Positions 1-7,661 are shown, counted from the first letter of the stretch. The stretch: 12,570 nt of DNA from Chloroflexota bacterium (GCA_017881985.1 JADGQH010000072.1:1-12570), one strand, 5' to 3'. Translations and numbers: made by a program. Notes: generated by a model not told the origin, from the letters alone.

Positions 1-1
1 C

Positions 2-673
2 TTCGTCGGCGGGGGCGGCTCGTGGGTGCGACGGGCCGCCGGCGCGGCGCTCGGCATGGCGATCCCCGTGGGCCTGCTGCTCGCCTACAACCTCGCCGTC
101 AGCGGGACGCTCTTCAACCCGGTCTACGAGTCGCTCTACCGCTACGAGGTGTGGGCCTACCCGGACCTCAACTACCATGCCGAGTGGTCGCTCCAGGACC
201 TCCGCTACATCCCCCAGAACCTCGGGATCCTGCTGTTCGGCCCGCCGGACGTCATGCCTCCGTGCGGCGCCGGCGTGCCGCGCGAGATCTGGAGCGCCGC
301 GGGCTGCTCGTGGCTGGTCCCCCGCCCCGTCGGGATGAGCCTCCTGGTCACGAGCCCGGCCTGGCTCCTGGCGGTGGCTTCGGCCCCCCTCCTGCGCGAC
401 CGGCGGGTCGCGGGCGGCCTCCTGGCCACGCTCGTGATCGCGGTCGTCAACCTGATGCACTTCTCGCAGGGCTGGGTCCAGTTCGGCTATCGCTTCAGCC
501 TCGACTTCGCGCCGTTCCTGCTCATCCCGGTCGCGCTCGGCACGGAGCGGCTGCTGGCCGGGCGCGGGCGGGGAGCCGCCGCGTGGGGCGGTGTGCTGGT
601 CGGCGGCCTGATCGTGGCCTCGGTGGCCATGCAGGTCTGGGGCATCGCCTGGGCCCGGACGCTCGGCTGGTGA
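2..673 (+). CDS. Polytopic membrane protein, GT-C glycosyltransferase-like (C-terminal part)
   Basis: The reading frame is open from the window edge, so the N-terminus is missing; 223 residues remain. Several hydrophobic segments are visible: near residues 10-30, around 115-125, a pair at about 135-180, and one near 195-215. The hydrophilic stretch after the first segment, rich in Tyr and Trp (YESLYRYEVWAYPDLNYHAEW), looks like a large extracytoplasmic loop, and a GWVQFGYRFSLDF segment precedes a later membrane helix. This layout resembles the C-terminal half of bacterial GT-C type, polyprenyl-phosphate-sugar-dependent glycosyltransferases of the PMT/ArnT kind. The catalytic N-terminal loop with its acidic residues is outside the window, so enzyme activity is inferred. 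The stop overlaps the next gene start (GTGA), indicating co-translation with a DUF2723 protein. An uncharacterised membrane protein is the alternative. Confidence 0.7.
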   Translation, partial: FVGGGGSWVRRAAGAALGMAIPVGLLLAYNLAVSGTLFNPVYESLYRYEVWAYPDLNYHAEWSLQDLRYIPQNLGILLFGPPDVMPPCGAGVPREIWSAAGCSWLVPRPVGMSLLVTSPAWLLAVASAPLLRDRRVAGGLLATLVIAVVNLMHFSQGWVQFGYRFSLDFAPFLLIPVALGTERLLAGRGRGAAAWGGVLVGGLIVASVAMQVWGIAWARTLGW

Positions 674-2292
674 GCGCGGCTGATCCGCCGGCCCCGGCCC
701 CTCGCCTGCCGGCCCGGACACTTCGCTCGCCCACGGTTCGGTGGCGCGCCGCGACAGCCGTCGGCGCCCCCGTGCTCGTGGGCGTGGTCGCCTTCGCCCT
801 CGCGCGCTCGACGCTGCTTCCCGGCCTGGCTCTCTGGGACACGGGCGAATTCCAGGCCGTGGCCCCGGTGCTCGGGACCGCCCATCCGACGGGATATCCC
901 AGCTACATCCTGCTGGGCTGGGTCGCGAGCCTGCTGCTTGCACCGTTCGGCGAGCCGGCGCTTCGGATGAACCTCCTCTCGGCCATCACGCTCGGCACGG
1001 CCGCCGGGCTGACGGTCGTGCTGGTCCGCGGGCTGACCGGTCGATCGCTCGTCGCGGTCGCGGCCGGGTTCCTCCTCGCGCTGACCCCGATCCCGTGGCG
1101 CGTCGGCTCGTTCGCCGATCCGCACATGCTCCACCTTGCCCTGGTCGCGGCGATCCTCGTGCTGCTGGCGGGCTGGGAGTCGCGGACGCGAGCCGGCCGG
1201 CCGACGGCGGACCGCTGGCTCGTCGCTGCCGCTGCCACATATGGCGTCGCTCTGGGCAACCAGGGGCTGACGGTCCTGCTCGCGCCTGGTATCGGCCTCT
1301 TCGTCCTCGCAGTCGAGCCTCGCGTCTGGCGGCGATCGGCGCAGCTCGGCCGCTGTGTCGCGGCCCTTCTCGGCGTCGCGGCCGTCCTCTACCTGGAGCT
1401 GCCGATCCGGGCCGCGATGGGCGCGCCGCTCGTCTACGGCCACCCGGACACCTGGGGCGGATTCTGGTACGTGGTCCTGGGACAGCAGTTCGGGGGCGCG
1501 GTCGGCGGGCCGTTCGCGGACCTCGCGGGCAAGGCCGGCGCGCTCGTCAGCCTCGCGACGGCCCAGTTCGGGCCCCTGGCCGCGCTGATCCCGGCCAGCT
1601 TCCTCGTCGTCGCGATCCGCCGGCCGGTGTACGCGCTCCTGACCGGCACGTCGCTCGTCGTCACGTGCTGGTTCGCGGCGTCCTACACGAATGCCGACAT
1701 CGAGCGCTACTACCTCGGCCCGATCCTCATCGCGATCAGCTGGCTCGCCATCGCCGCGGCGGCGCTGGTCGACGGCGTCGAGGCGCAGCTGCTCGTCATC
1801 GAGGACGACCCTGGACCGCGACCGCGCACGGTGCGCATCGTCGCGAGCCTCATCGTGGCCGTCGTCCTGGTCGCGCCGGCCGTCATCGCCGCGCCCACGA
1901 CCCGGCTGATCGTGAACCAGTCCACCGACACGCGGGCGGCGGACTGGAGCCGCTGGGCCTTCCGGACGGCGGAGCCGGACGCCGTCCTCGTGACGTGGTG
2001 GGGGTACTCCACGCCGCTCTGGTACCGCCAGGTGATCCTGGGCGAGCGGGCGGACGTTCGCGTGGTCGACGACCGGACCCGCCTCGACGAGGGCCTGGGC
2101 AGCGTCGACGACGTGATCAGGGCCAACGTGGGGAGCCGGCCGGTCTATCTCGTGCGACGCGACGAGGACCTGGCCGCGCTCGAGGGCGGCTGGCTGCTGG
2201 ACGTGGTGCCGGACCCAGGCGGGCTCCAGCCGCTCCTGCGCGTGGTGGGCGCGCGTGCGGCCCGCGGCGGCCCGGGTACGATTGCGCCATGA
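670..2292 (+). CDS. DUF2723 (TMEM260-like) membrane glycosyltransferase
   Basis: This 540-residue polytopic protein has a short cytoplasmic Pro/Ala-rich N-terminus, then about ten hydrophobic segments and a soluble C-terminal tail of about 120 residues. The DUF2723 hallmark is visible: an acidic WDTGEF motif at residues 56-61 after the first helix, followed by HPTGYP at 72-77. In GT-C folds, acidic residues after the first helix are catalytic. The human family member TMEM260 is a protein O-mannosyltransferase, so transfer of a lipid-linked sugar to an envelope acceptor is the likely role; the acceptor is unknown. I chose the GTG at 670 because it overlaps the upstream stop by four bases; GTG 772 would remove the N-terminal tail only. 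The stop overlaps the following ATG in the same ATGA manner, giving three tightly coupled genes. Confidence 0.85.
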   Translation: MSAADPPAPAPRLPARTLRSPTVRWRAATAVGAPVLVGVVAFALARSTLLPGLALWDTGEFQAVAPVLGTAHPTGYPSYILLGWVASLLLAPFGEPALRMNLLSAITLGTAAGLTVVLVRGLTGRSLVAVAAGFLLALTPIPWRVGSFADPHMLHLALVAAILVLLAGWESRTRAGRPTADRWLVAAAATYGVALGNQGLTVLLAPGIGLFVLAVEPRVWRRSAQLGRCVAALLGVAAVLYLELPIRAAMGAPLVYGHPDTWGGFWYVVLGQQFGGAVGGPFADLAGKAGALVSLATAQFGPLAALIPASFLVVAIRRPVYALLTGTSLVVTCWFAASYTNADIERYYLGPILIAISWLAIAAAALVDGVEAQLLVIEDDPGPRPRTVRIVASLIVAVVLVAPAVIAAPTTRLIVNQSTDTRAADWSRWAFRTAEPDAVLVTWWGYSTPLWYRQVILGERADVRVVDDRTRLDEGLGSVDDVIRANVGSRPVYLVRRDEDLAALEGGWLLDVVPDPGGLQPLLRVVGARAARGGPGTIAP

Positions 2293-3071
2293 GCGAAGCC
2301 GCCACTCCCCCCGTCGCGCCGGCGCGAGTCCCGGCGCTCTCGTACTTCTTCCCCGCCCACAACGAGGAAGCCAACCTCGAGGGGCTGGTGGAGGAGGCGC
2401 TCGCCGCATTGCCGGCGCTCGCGGACCGCTTCGAGATCATCATCGTCGACGACGGGTCGAAGGACCGGACCCCGCAGATCGCGGACGCGCTGGCCGCCGC
2501 CAGCCCGGACCTCGTCCGGACCGTGCACCATCCGACGAATCTCGGCTACGGCGCGGCGCTGCGCTCGGGATTCCGGGCCGCACGGATGGACCTGGTGGCG
2601 TTCACCGACGGCGACCGGCAGTTCCGGGTCGCGGACCTCGGCCGGCTGACGGCCCGGCTGGCCGGCCCGGATGCCCCGGACGCGGTCGTGGGATATCGGA
2701 TCCGGCGCGCCGATCCCGTGATCCGGACGGTCTACGCTCGCCTCTACCGGCTCGCCTACCGGTCGCTCTTCGGCCTCCGCGTCCGGGACGTGGACTGCGC
2801 GTGCAAGCTCTTCCGGCGCGATGCGCTGGGCCGCGTCCGCGTCGAGTCCGGCGGGGCGTTCTTCTCGGCCGAGCTGCTGATCAAGGTCCGCGCGGCGGGC
2901 GGGTCTGTCGTCGAGGTCGGTGTCGACCACTACCCGCGCACGGCGGGCTCGCAGACGGGCGCCAGGCCATCCGTCATCTGGCGCGCGGTCACCGACTTCT
3001 GGGGCCTCCGCCTGCGGCTGTGGGCGAACCGCGAGCGGGCACTTCGGCGGGGTTCCGCGATCGTCGGCTGA
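2289..3071 (+). CDS. Family 2 glycosyltransferase, DPM-synthase-like
   Basis: This 260-residue cytosolic GT-A enzyme carries the expected family-2 motifs. They are FFPAHNEEANL at about 20-30, the nucleotide-sugar binding IIVDDGSKDRT near 51-61, NLGYGAALRSGF near 84-95, and a DxD-type FTDGDRQF at 105-112. Near residues 159-170 a VRDVDCACKLFRR segment matches the acceptor-side region of polyprenyl-phosphate mannosyl/glucosyltransferases. There is no C-terminal GtrA or transmembrane extension, so it resembles the short soluble DPM1 type. Its likely job is to charge polyprenyl phosphate with a sugar that the two upstream GT-C-like membrane proteins would use; this is inference from context. The ATG overlaps the previous stop (ATGA). 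The 3' end runs into the first of the 20-bp tandem repeats. Confidence 0.9.
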   Translation: MSEAATPPVAPARVPALSYFFPAHNEEANLEGLVEEALAALPALADRFEIIIVDDGSKDRTPQIADALAAASPDLVRTVHHPTNLGYGAALRSGFRAARMDLVAFTDGDRQFRVADLGRLTARLAGPDAPDAVVGYRIRRADPVIRTVYARLYRLAYRSLFGLRVRDVDCACKLFRRDALGRVRVESGGAFFSAELLIKVRAAGGSVVEVGVDHYPRTAGSQTGARPSVIWRAVTDFWGLRLRLWANRERALRRGSAIVG

Positions 3072-3120
3072 GCGACCGTCGCGTCGGCCGAGCGACCGTC
3101 GCGTCGGCCGAGCGACCGTC
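3061..3120. repeat. Three tandem 20-bp repeats at convergent gene ends
   Basis: The unit read from 3071 is AGCGACCGTCGCGTCGGCCG. The segment 3071-3110 holds two exact copies and 3111-3120 begins another. Positions 3061-3070 match the second half of the unit with two mismatches, so the array totals three periods. Each unit contains GCGAC-C-GTCGC, an 11-base inverted repeat. It covers the last codons of the glycosyltransferase gene and the start of the spacer before the nuclease gene, which converges from the other side. No T-run follows, so it is not a standard intrinsic terminator, though the small hairpins could hinder RNA polymerase or 3' exonucleases. Confidence 0.9.
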
Positions 3121-3167
3121 GCGGCACGCGGCCAGGTGCCCGCCGCCTCGCGACGCGTACACGCGGG

Positions 3168-3707
3168 TCACTCCCTGGGCGGCCCCTCGCGGCGGTCTTC
3201 CGTGCCCGGCTCCATGTCGAGGGAGTTCACGAAGTCACGGAAGACGGAGAGCCTCGACTCGTCGATCGGGCCGCCGGCATCCTCGGTCGGCGAATGGTCG
3301 GGCACGACGCCCGCCCGGTCGAGGACCGCCTCGGCCGCGAAGATCCGGGCGCCGGTGCGAACCGCCAGCGCGAGCGCGTCCGACGGTCGCGAGTCCACCT
3401 CGATCGGGCGGCCCCCGACCTCCAGCATCACCCGGGCATGGAAGGTCTCATCGGCAAGGTCCGCGATGATCACCTCGCGGACGGTCGCCCCGAGGAGTTC
3501 GAGTACGGTCGCGAAGAGGTCGTGGGTCAGTGGTCGCTCGGGGGACTGTCCCTGGAGCTTCATGGCGATCGCGCTCGCCTCCCAGGGCCCGATCCAGATG
3601 GGGAGGTAGCGGTCCCGCTCGAGCTCGCGCAGGATCACGACGTGCTGCGTCGACAGCATGTGGACGCGCACGCTCTCGACGGACATCTCGATCAGGCGAC
3701 CGACCAT
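3168..3707 (-). CDS. Bifunctional nuclease family protein (DUF151)
   Basis: The 179-residue product matches the DUF151/BFN family across its first 130 residues. Visible family features are the N-terminal strand IEMSVESVRVHML, the RYLPIWIGPWEASAIAMKLQ core at 33-52, PLTHDLFATVLELLGA near 59-74, and the IEVDSRPSDALALAVRTGARIFA block near 101-123. Plant members degrade RNA and DNA; bacterial members are structurally known (Thermotoga) but their role is unclear. The acidic C-terminal 45 residues are variable. ATG at 3707 keeps the usual IEMSVES lead-in; ATG at 3686 is an in-frame alternative. It lies 39 bp after the membrane pseudophosphatase gene on the same strand and converges on the glycosyltransferase genes. 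A possible private promoter sits directly upstream. Confidence 0.9.
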   Translation of the reverse strand: MVGRLIEMSVESVRVHMLSTQHVVILRELERDRYLPIWIGPWEASAIAMKLQGQSPERPLTHDLFATVLELLGATVREVIIADLADETFHARVMLEVGGRPIEVDSRPSDALALAVRTGARIFAAEAVLDRAGVVPDHSPTEDAGGPIDESRLSVFRDFVNSLDMEPGTEDRREGPPRE

Positions 3708-3711
3708 GGGC

Positions 3712-3726
3712 GGGATTATCCCACCT
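3712..3726 (-). promoter_or_regulatory. Candidate extended -10 promoter for the bifunctional nuclease gene
   Basis: Read on the minus strand, the sequence just before the ATG at 3707 contains GGTGGGATAAT followed by seven bases. GATAAT (3715-3720) matches the sigma70 -10 hexamer at five of six positions and TG-G in front of it makes an extended -10. No -35 is visible 17 bp further up. Transcription would begin at or next to the start codon, giving a leaderless mRNA. GGGAT-A-ATCCC (3712-3722) is also a small palindrome. Alternatively GAGGTGG (3723-3729) is a distant ribosome-binding site and the gene is only read through from upstream. Confidence 0.35.
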
Positions 3727-3746
3727 CGAGGTGTCGCCGCCGCGCG

Positions 3747-6065
3747 CTATGGGCTGGGCGTGGGCCGCGGGGTGCCTGACGGCTTCCTGGTCGCCGTCGC
3801 CTTCGGCGAGGCCGTGGGCGCGCCCGACGCCGCCGGGCTCGCCGAGCCACCGGCGAGCGGGCTTGCGCCCGGCGACCCGTCCGGGCCGGTGCCCGGAACC
3901 TGCTGGAGGGTCGCGGTCCCCAGCGTCGCCCCATCGATCCAGAAGATCGCGGGGGCCTGGCCCGGCGACCGCGGCGTGACGTAGAACCCCCGGAGGTCGG
4001 TCCAGGCCGGGCTGCCGCCGGCCGGCCGGTACTGCGCCAGGTAGGCACCGGTCAGCTTGTCGAACGCGAGCACCCGCGCATTCGCAGCGTCGAACACGTA
4101 CAGGGTGCCTTCGCGGCGCGGGTCGGGCGAGTCGACGAGCGTGTACCGCCGGATCGGACGGAGCGCGTCGTCGCCCGGCGGCGCCAGCGCCCAGTCGCCG
4201 GAACGACCCCCGACGAAGCGTTCGACCAGGCCCCCGTCGGCAAGGTAGACCTCGCCGTCGATGTACATCGAGGTCACCTTCGTGACGTCCTGCGGGGTCG
4301 TCAGGTAGCCGGTCGCGGCCGCGGGATAGCTGGACCCGTCGGCCAGCATCGTGTAGCGCAGGATCTGCTGCTCCGACGGGTCCATGACGTACAGGTTGTA
4401 GAGCGCCGCGTTGAAGTTGGCCACGAAGGTCCCGATCGCCATGATGTCGTTGCCCCACGTGGCCGATTCCTGGACCGGGAGTCGGCGCAGGGTGCCCTTC
4501 CCCGTGTCGTCGGCCGGGCGCCAGCGCCACAGGATGTTCTTGTCGTCGAGCATGAGCAGGTCGGGGCCGCCCACCGTGAGGTAGCGCGGCACACCCACCT
4601 TGATGCCGGCGCTCGCGACGACCTGGCCGGCCTTCATGATCGGGACGGCCTTCCTGGCCTGGAGGCTGATCCGGTAGACCGCCTTCGTGGTGCGGTCGAG
4701 GACGTACGGAGCGCCGTCCGGGCCCTGGACGAGCCCGCCGAGGTCGAAGGCCGGCTTCTGGGATGCGAACGAGAACGCGGTCTGCGTCGCGATCTCCGCG
4801 ACCCCGTAGAGGCGGTCGAGCCCGGATGTCGCCCGCAGGCGCACGGGGTCCAGCGTGGACGCCGGGATCCCGGCCGTCGCCGCCGTCGCGACCTGGGCGA
4901 TCGCTTCCTTGAGCAGCTGTTCCGCCCGACGCGGGTCGGCCGCGATCAGGTCCGTCCCGTTGTCGAAGACGAACCGGACATCGTCCCGTGCGGTCGCGAG
5001 CGCCTGTTCGCCCGCGGTGATCTGCGGGATCTGGGTGGTGGCGCCGGAGCCGCCGATGACCCAGAGGCCGACGCCGAGGAGCGCGACGATGCCGACGAAC
5101 GCGAGGACCGCGTAGGCGGCCCGGCGCTGGGACTCGCGGCGGGTCGCCGCGGGGGTGACCCGCCGATAGCGCGTGCCGCGCTGTGGCAGCAGGTCCTGAA
5201 CCCGGTCGACGACCCTGGCAAACCCGCCGCGGATCTCGTCGCGCGCCCGGCCTGCGCCCGACGAGACCGCGGCCAGCCCGCCGCCGACCGAGTCCGCGAG
5301 GGGGATCGGCGAACGGTCGGGGAGTCCCGCAAGGGGTTCGGGCGGCCGAACCGGGACGAGGCGGCCGCGGTGGGTCGTGGCCGAAACCTCGCCTGCCTCG
5401 AGGGCGAGCGCAGCGTCGCTGCCCGTTCCGCCGGCCGCCACGAAACGGTGATGGAGGTGCTCCATCGCCGCCTGGGGGTGCAGCGTGACCACGGCATCCT
5501 TGAGCTCGTCCGGGCCGAGCTTCGCGGTCAGGTTGGACGAGACGAGGACGAGCGAGTCGCGGACGGCGATCTCGCCGCGCCACACCTCGGGGGTGACCTC
5601 CTCCATCGGCAGGCCGTTGGCGCGGGCCGCATCGGGAAGGGTCAGCAGGTGGGCCTGCCGGACGAGGTACGCCTCGGCGGGGCCGGTCGTCACAACGTAG
5701 AGCTCGTTCCCGCGAACGACGGCCAGGCCGATGCCGATCGGGCCGGTTGGCCCGGATCCCAGGGCCAGGCGCTCCCGCTGGGCGAGCAGGCGGCGGTTCG
5801 CGGCGCGGATCGCCTTCTCCAGGCACACGACGAGGCCCGCGGACTCGTCGTAGTAGTACTCCCCCTGGATCGTGTCCGCGACCAGGTGGGTCGCCTCGCG
5901 CAGGCGCCGGCCCCGCCCGACGCCGGTCACAACGAGGAAGAGACTCCCCTTGGAACGGGCCGTCGCGCCGATCGTCGGCTCGACGATGGCGACGGTGTCC
6001 GGGGAGTCCTCGAGCCGCTCGGGCTCGGCCACGAGGCCGAGCTTCATCTGGAGTCGGACGGCCAT
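3747..6065 (-). CDS. Membrane protein: degenerate PP2C phosphatase domain, TM helix, C-terminal propeller-like domain
   Basis: No named family is recognised over the full 772 residues. Residues about 25-225 follow the PP2C/PPM order, but each metal-site motif is altered: TGVGRG (47-52) in place of DGMGG, TGPAEAYLVR (127-136) in place of GDSRAYLVR, VSSNLT (175-180) in place of CSDGLT, and GGTGSDAAL (212-220) in place of GGPDNVTV. A phosphatase reaction is therefore unlikely; a binding or regulatory role is inferred. A basic linker precedes a single transmembrane helix at about 316-340. Residues about 440-720 form repeated beta-rich segments with aromatic and Asp-Gly turns, suggesting a propeller outside the membrane, and the last 50 residues are a Ser/Pro/Ala/Thr-rich tail. 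ATG 6065 was chosen; ATG 6047 or TTG 6122 are alternatives. The gene follows dciA by 88 bp. Confidence 0.7.
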   Translation of the reverse strand: MAVRLQMKLGLVAEPERLEDSPDTVAIVEPTIGATARSKGSLFLVVTGVGRGRRLREATHLVADTIQGEYYYDESAGLVVCLEKAIRAANRRLLAQRERLALGSGPTGPIGIGLAVVRGNELYVVTTGPAEAYLVRQAHLLTLPDAARANGLPMEEVTPEVWRGEIAVRDSLVLVSSNLTAKLGPDELKDAVVTLHPQAAMEHLHHRFVAAGGTGSDAALALEAGEVSATTHRGRLVPVRPPEPLAGLPDRSPIPLADSVGGGLAAVSSGAGRARDEIRGGFARVVDRVQDLLPQRGTRYRRVTPAATRRESQRRAAYAVLAFVGIVALLGVGLWVIGGSGATTQIPQITAGEQALATARDDVRFVFDNGTDLIAADPRRAEQLLKEAIAQVATAATAGIPASTLDPVRLRATSGLDRLYGVAEIATQTAFSFASQKPAFDLGGLVQGPDGAPYVLDRTTKAVYRISLQARKAVPIMKAGQVVASAGIKVGVPRYLTVGGPDLLMLDDKNILWRWRPADDTGKGTLRRLPVQESATWGNDIMAIGTFVANFNAALYNLYVMDPSEQQILRYTMLADGSSYPAAATGYLTTPQDVTKVTSMYIDGEVYLADGGLVERFVGGRSGDWALAPPGDDALRPIRRYTLVDSPDPRREGTLYVFDAANARVLAFDKLTGAYLAQYRPAGGSPAWTDLRGFYVTPRSPGQAPAIFWIDGATLGTATLQQVPGTGPDGSPGASPLAGGSASPAASGAPTASPKATATRKPSGTPRPTPSP

Positions 6066-6153
6066 GCGATTCGACGGTCCTGACGCTCGGAGGCGGGCCG
6101 GCGTGACGCCGGTGGCGGGCAACCGCGCAGGCGGACATGGCCGCCCACCGGGG

Positions 6154-6513
6154 TCACCGGATGATACCCCGGCCCACCACCACCCGCAGCGATTCCGCCC
6201 GGATTCCGTCGGTCATCGCCGCGTACGCCGCGAGGAGGCCGTCGGCGCGCAGGAGCAGCTCCTGGCCGACGATCGGGGCGCTCGCCTCCACGACCAGCAC
6301 GCCGTCCCGCTCCAGCCGCACGGGCCGGGATCCGCCCGCCGCCGCCGGCGCGTGGGCCTCCACGAGCCGGTCCCACGCGGCGACGGCGCGCGCCCAGCGC
6401 AGCTGCTCCTCGAGGCCGAGCGCCCGGGCCGCGTCGGGCAGCAGATCGCCGACCCGGCGGGGCTGCCGGCGGCGCGGGACGCGCTCGTCGTCGAAGGGGC
6501 GGGCCGGCGACAC
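6154..6513 (-). CDS. dciA: DciA (DUF721) helicase-loading protein
   Basis: This small protein of 119 residues fits the DUF721/DciA family. It has an N-terminal basic segment, RVGDLLPDAARALGLEEQLRWARAVAAWDRLV as the helical start of the domain, and RLERDGVLVVEASAPIVGQELLLRADGLL as the strand-helix core. Related proteins help load or activate the replicative DnaB helicase in bacteria that lack DnaC-type loaders. The start is GTG at 6513, eight bases after the recF stop; TGAGG overlapping that stop can serve as ribosome-binding site with a six-base spacer. The position right after recF in a dnaA-dnaN-recF run is the usual location in Actinobacteria and related lineages and supports the call. No gyrB follows; the next gene is the pseudophosphatase protein. 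Confidence 0.88.
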   Translation of the reverse strand: MSPARPFDDERVPRRRQPRRVGDLLPDAARALGLEEQLRWARAVAAWDRLVEAHAPAAAGGSRPVRLERDGVLVVEASAPIVGQELLLRADGLLAAYAAMTDGIRAESLRVVVGRGIIR

Positions 6514-6521
6514 GCGGTGCC

Positions 6522-7661
6522 TCAGCCGGCCCGCGGTCCGACGAGCCGGGCGCCCAGCGCGGCGTCCGGGACGACCTCCCAGGCTGCCCCGATCGCTCGC
6601 AGGGCCGGATCGAGGTCGTCGAGCGTGGTCGTCGTGACGAACGCCTGCGGCAGGCCCGCGATCCGCCGGACCAGGTGGCTGCGTCGCGCGGGATCGAGCT
6701 CGCTGAAGACGTCGTCGAGGAGGAGGAGCGGGGCCCGGCCGTCGTGCGCGGTCAGCAGGTCCAGCTCCGCGAGCTTGAGGGCGAGGATCGCCGTCCGCTG
6801 CTGGCCACGCGACGCGAACGTGGCCAGGTCCCGCCCGTCGAGCCGGAAGGCGAGGTCGTCCCGGTGTGGGCCAACCAGCGTGACCCCGTTCCAGCCCTCC
6901 TTCTCGGCCGTCTCGGCGAGGCGCCTCGCGAGCGCGTCGCGGTGCGTCTCGCCCGAAGCGCGCACCACGTTGCTCTCATAGGTGATCGCCAAGCGTCCCT
7001 CGTCGGCGGCGATCTCCGCGTGGGCGGCGGCGAGGGGGGCGGAGAGCTCGCCGAGAGCGCGCTGCCGGGCGTCGAGGACGGCCGCCCCGGCGTCGACGAG
7101 CCTGGCGTCCCACGGCGACAGCTGGTCGCGCCCCGCCTGCCCTTCGCGGATGGCGCGCAGGAGGGCGTTGCGCTGGGCGAGGACGCGCGAGTACGCAGCC
7201 AGATCGGCCGGGTGGGCAGGGCTCCGTTGGGCGGCCAGGGCATCGAGCATGCCTCGGCGGAGCGACGGTGGCCCGACGATGAGCAGCATCTCCTCGGGCG
7301 CGAAGACGACCACGCGCAGGAGCCCGGCGAGGGCGGTGGCCCGTCGGGGGACCCCGTTGACCCGGATCCGCTTGCGCCCGCCGGCCGGTCCGTCGCGCAC
7401 CAGCGTCACGTCGAGCTCGAGCGGGTCCAGGCCCGGGAGCTCGCGGCGGGTGTCAACGCGCGCGAACGGGGCGTCCCAGCGGATCAGCTCCGTGTCCGCC
7501 AGGGTCCGGTGCGACGACCCCCGCGCACACACGACGAGCGCCTCGAGCAGGCTCGTCTTCCCCGCCGCGTTCGGGCCCCAGACCAGGTGGGCGCCCGGCC
7601 CGAACGTCGCGGCCAGCGTCGCGTAGCCGCGGAATCCGCTGAGCGAGACGGAGGTCAGCAC
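6522..7661 (-). CDS. recF: DNA replication and repair protein RecF
   Basis: The 379-residue product is a complete RecF, an SMC-like ABC ATPase that binds gapped DNA and helps load RecA through RecO and RecR. The N-terminal SLSGFRGY strand is followed by Walker A GPNAAGKT at 29-36. The ABC signature region SRGQQRT lies at 284-290 and Walker B with its D-loop, LLLLDDVFSELD, at 312-323. The length is typical (about 360-390). The start is GTG at 7661; there is no convincing Shine-Dalgarno sequence in front of it, and a hairpin arm ends on the first base of the start codon. It lies 40 bp after dnaN and 8 bp before dciA, so it is presumably cotranscribed with both. Confidence 0.96.
   Translation of the reverse strand: MLTSVSLSGFRGYATLAATFGPGAHLVWGPNAAGKTSLLEALVVCARGSSHRTLADTELIRWDAPFARVDTRRELPGLDPLELDVTLVRDGPAGGRKRIRVNGVPRRATALAGLLRVVVFAPEEMLLIVGPPSLRRGMLDALAAQRSPAHPADLAAYSRVLAQRNALLRAIREGQAGRDQLSPWDARLVDAGAAVLDARQRALGELSAPLAAAHAEIAADEGRLAITYESNVVRASGETHRDALARRLAETAEKEGWNGVTLVGPHRDDLAFRLDGRDLATFASRGQQRTAILALKLAELDLLTAHDGRAPLLLLDDVFSELDPARRSHLVRRIAGLPQAFVTTTTLDDLDPALRAIGAAWEVVPDAALGARLVGPRAG

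Noticed and set aside
22..669. N-terminal extension of the DUF2723 frame back to position 22
   Set aside because: This part is out of frame with the genuine upstream membrane protein and is Arg/Pro-rich; the GTG at 670 with a four-base overlap is the natural start.
487..2409. Long minus-strand open frame of 640 codons opposite the DUF2723 gene
   Set aside because: Its translation is a low-information Arg/Asp/Glu/Gly-rich string typical of antisense frames in high-GC genes; the plus strand encodes a clear membrane protein with DUF2723 motifs.
6098..6112. CCGGCG-TGA-CGCCGG stem between dciA and the pseudo-PP2C gene as a terminator
   Set aside because: The stem is only six base pairs and no T-run follows in the direction of transcription; such stems are common in this base composition.
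6066..6122. TTG start at 6122 for the pseudo-PP2C gene
   Set aside because: The added 19 residues have no conserved look and TTG is a weak start; ATG 6065 is the first ATG in the frame and has AGGA upstream.
3448..6138. Minus-strand open frame of 896 codons overlapping the pseudo-PP2C gene
   Set aside because: The frame at 3747-6065 has coherent helices, a membrane segment and motif order, whereas this one is an Arg/Gly/Pro-rich shadow that also runs into the DUF151 gene.
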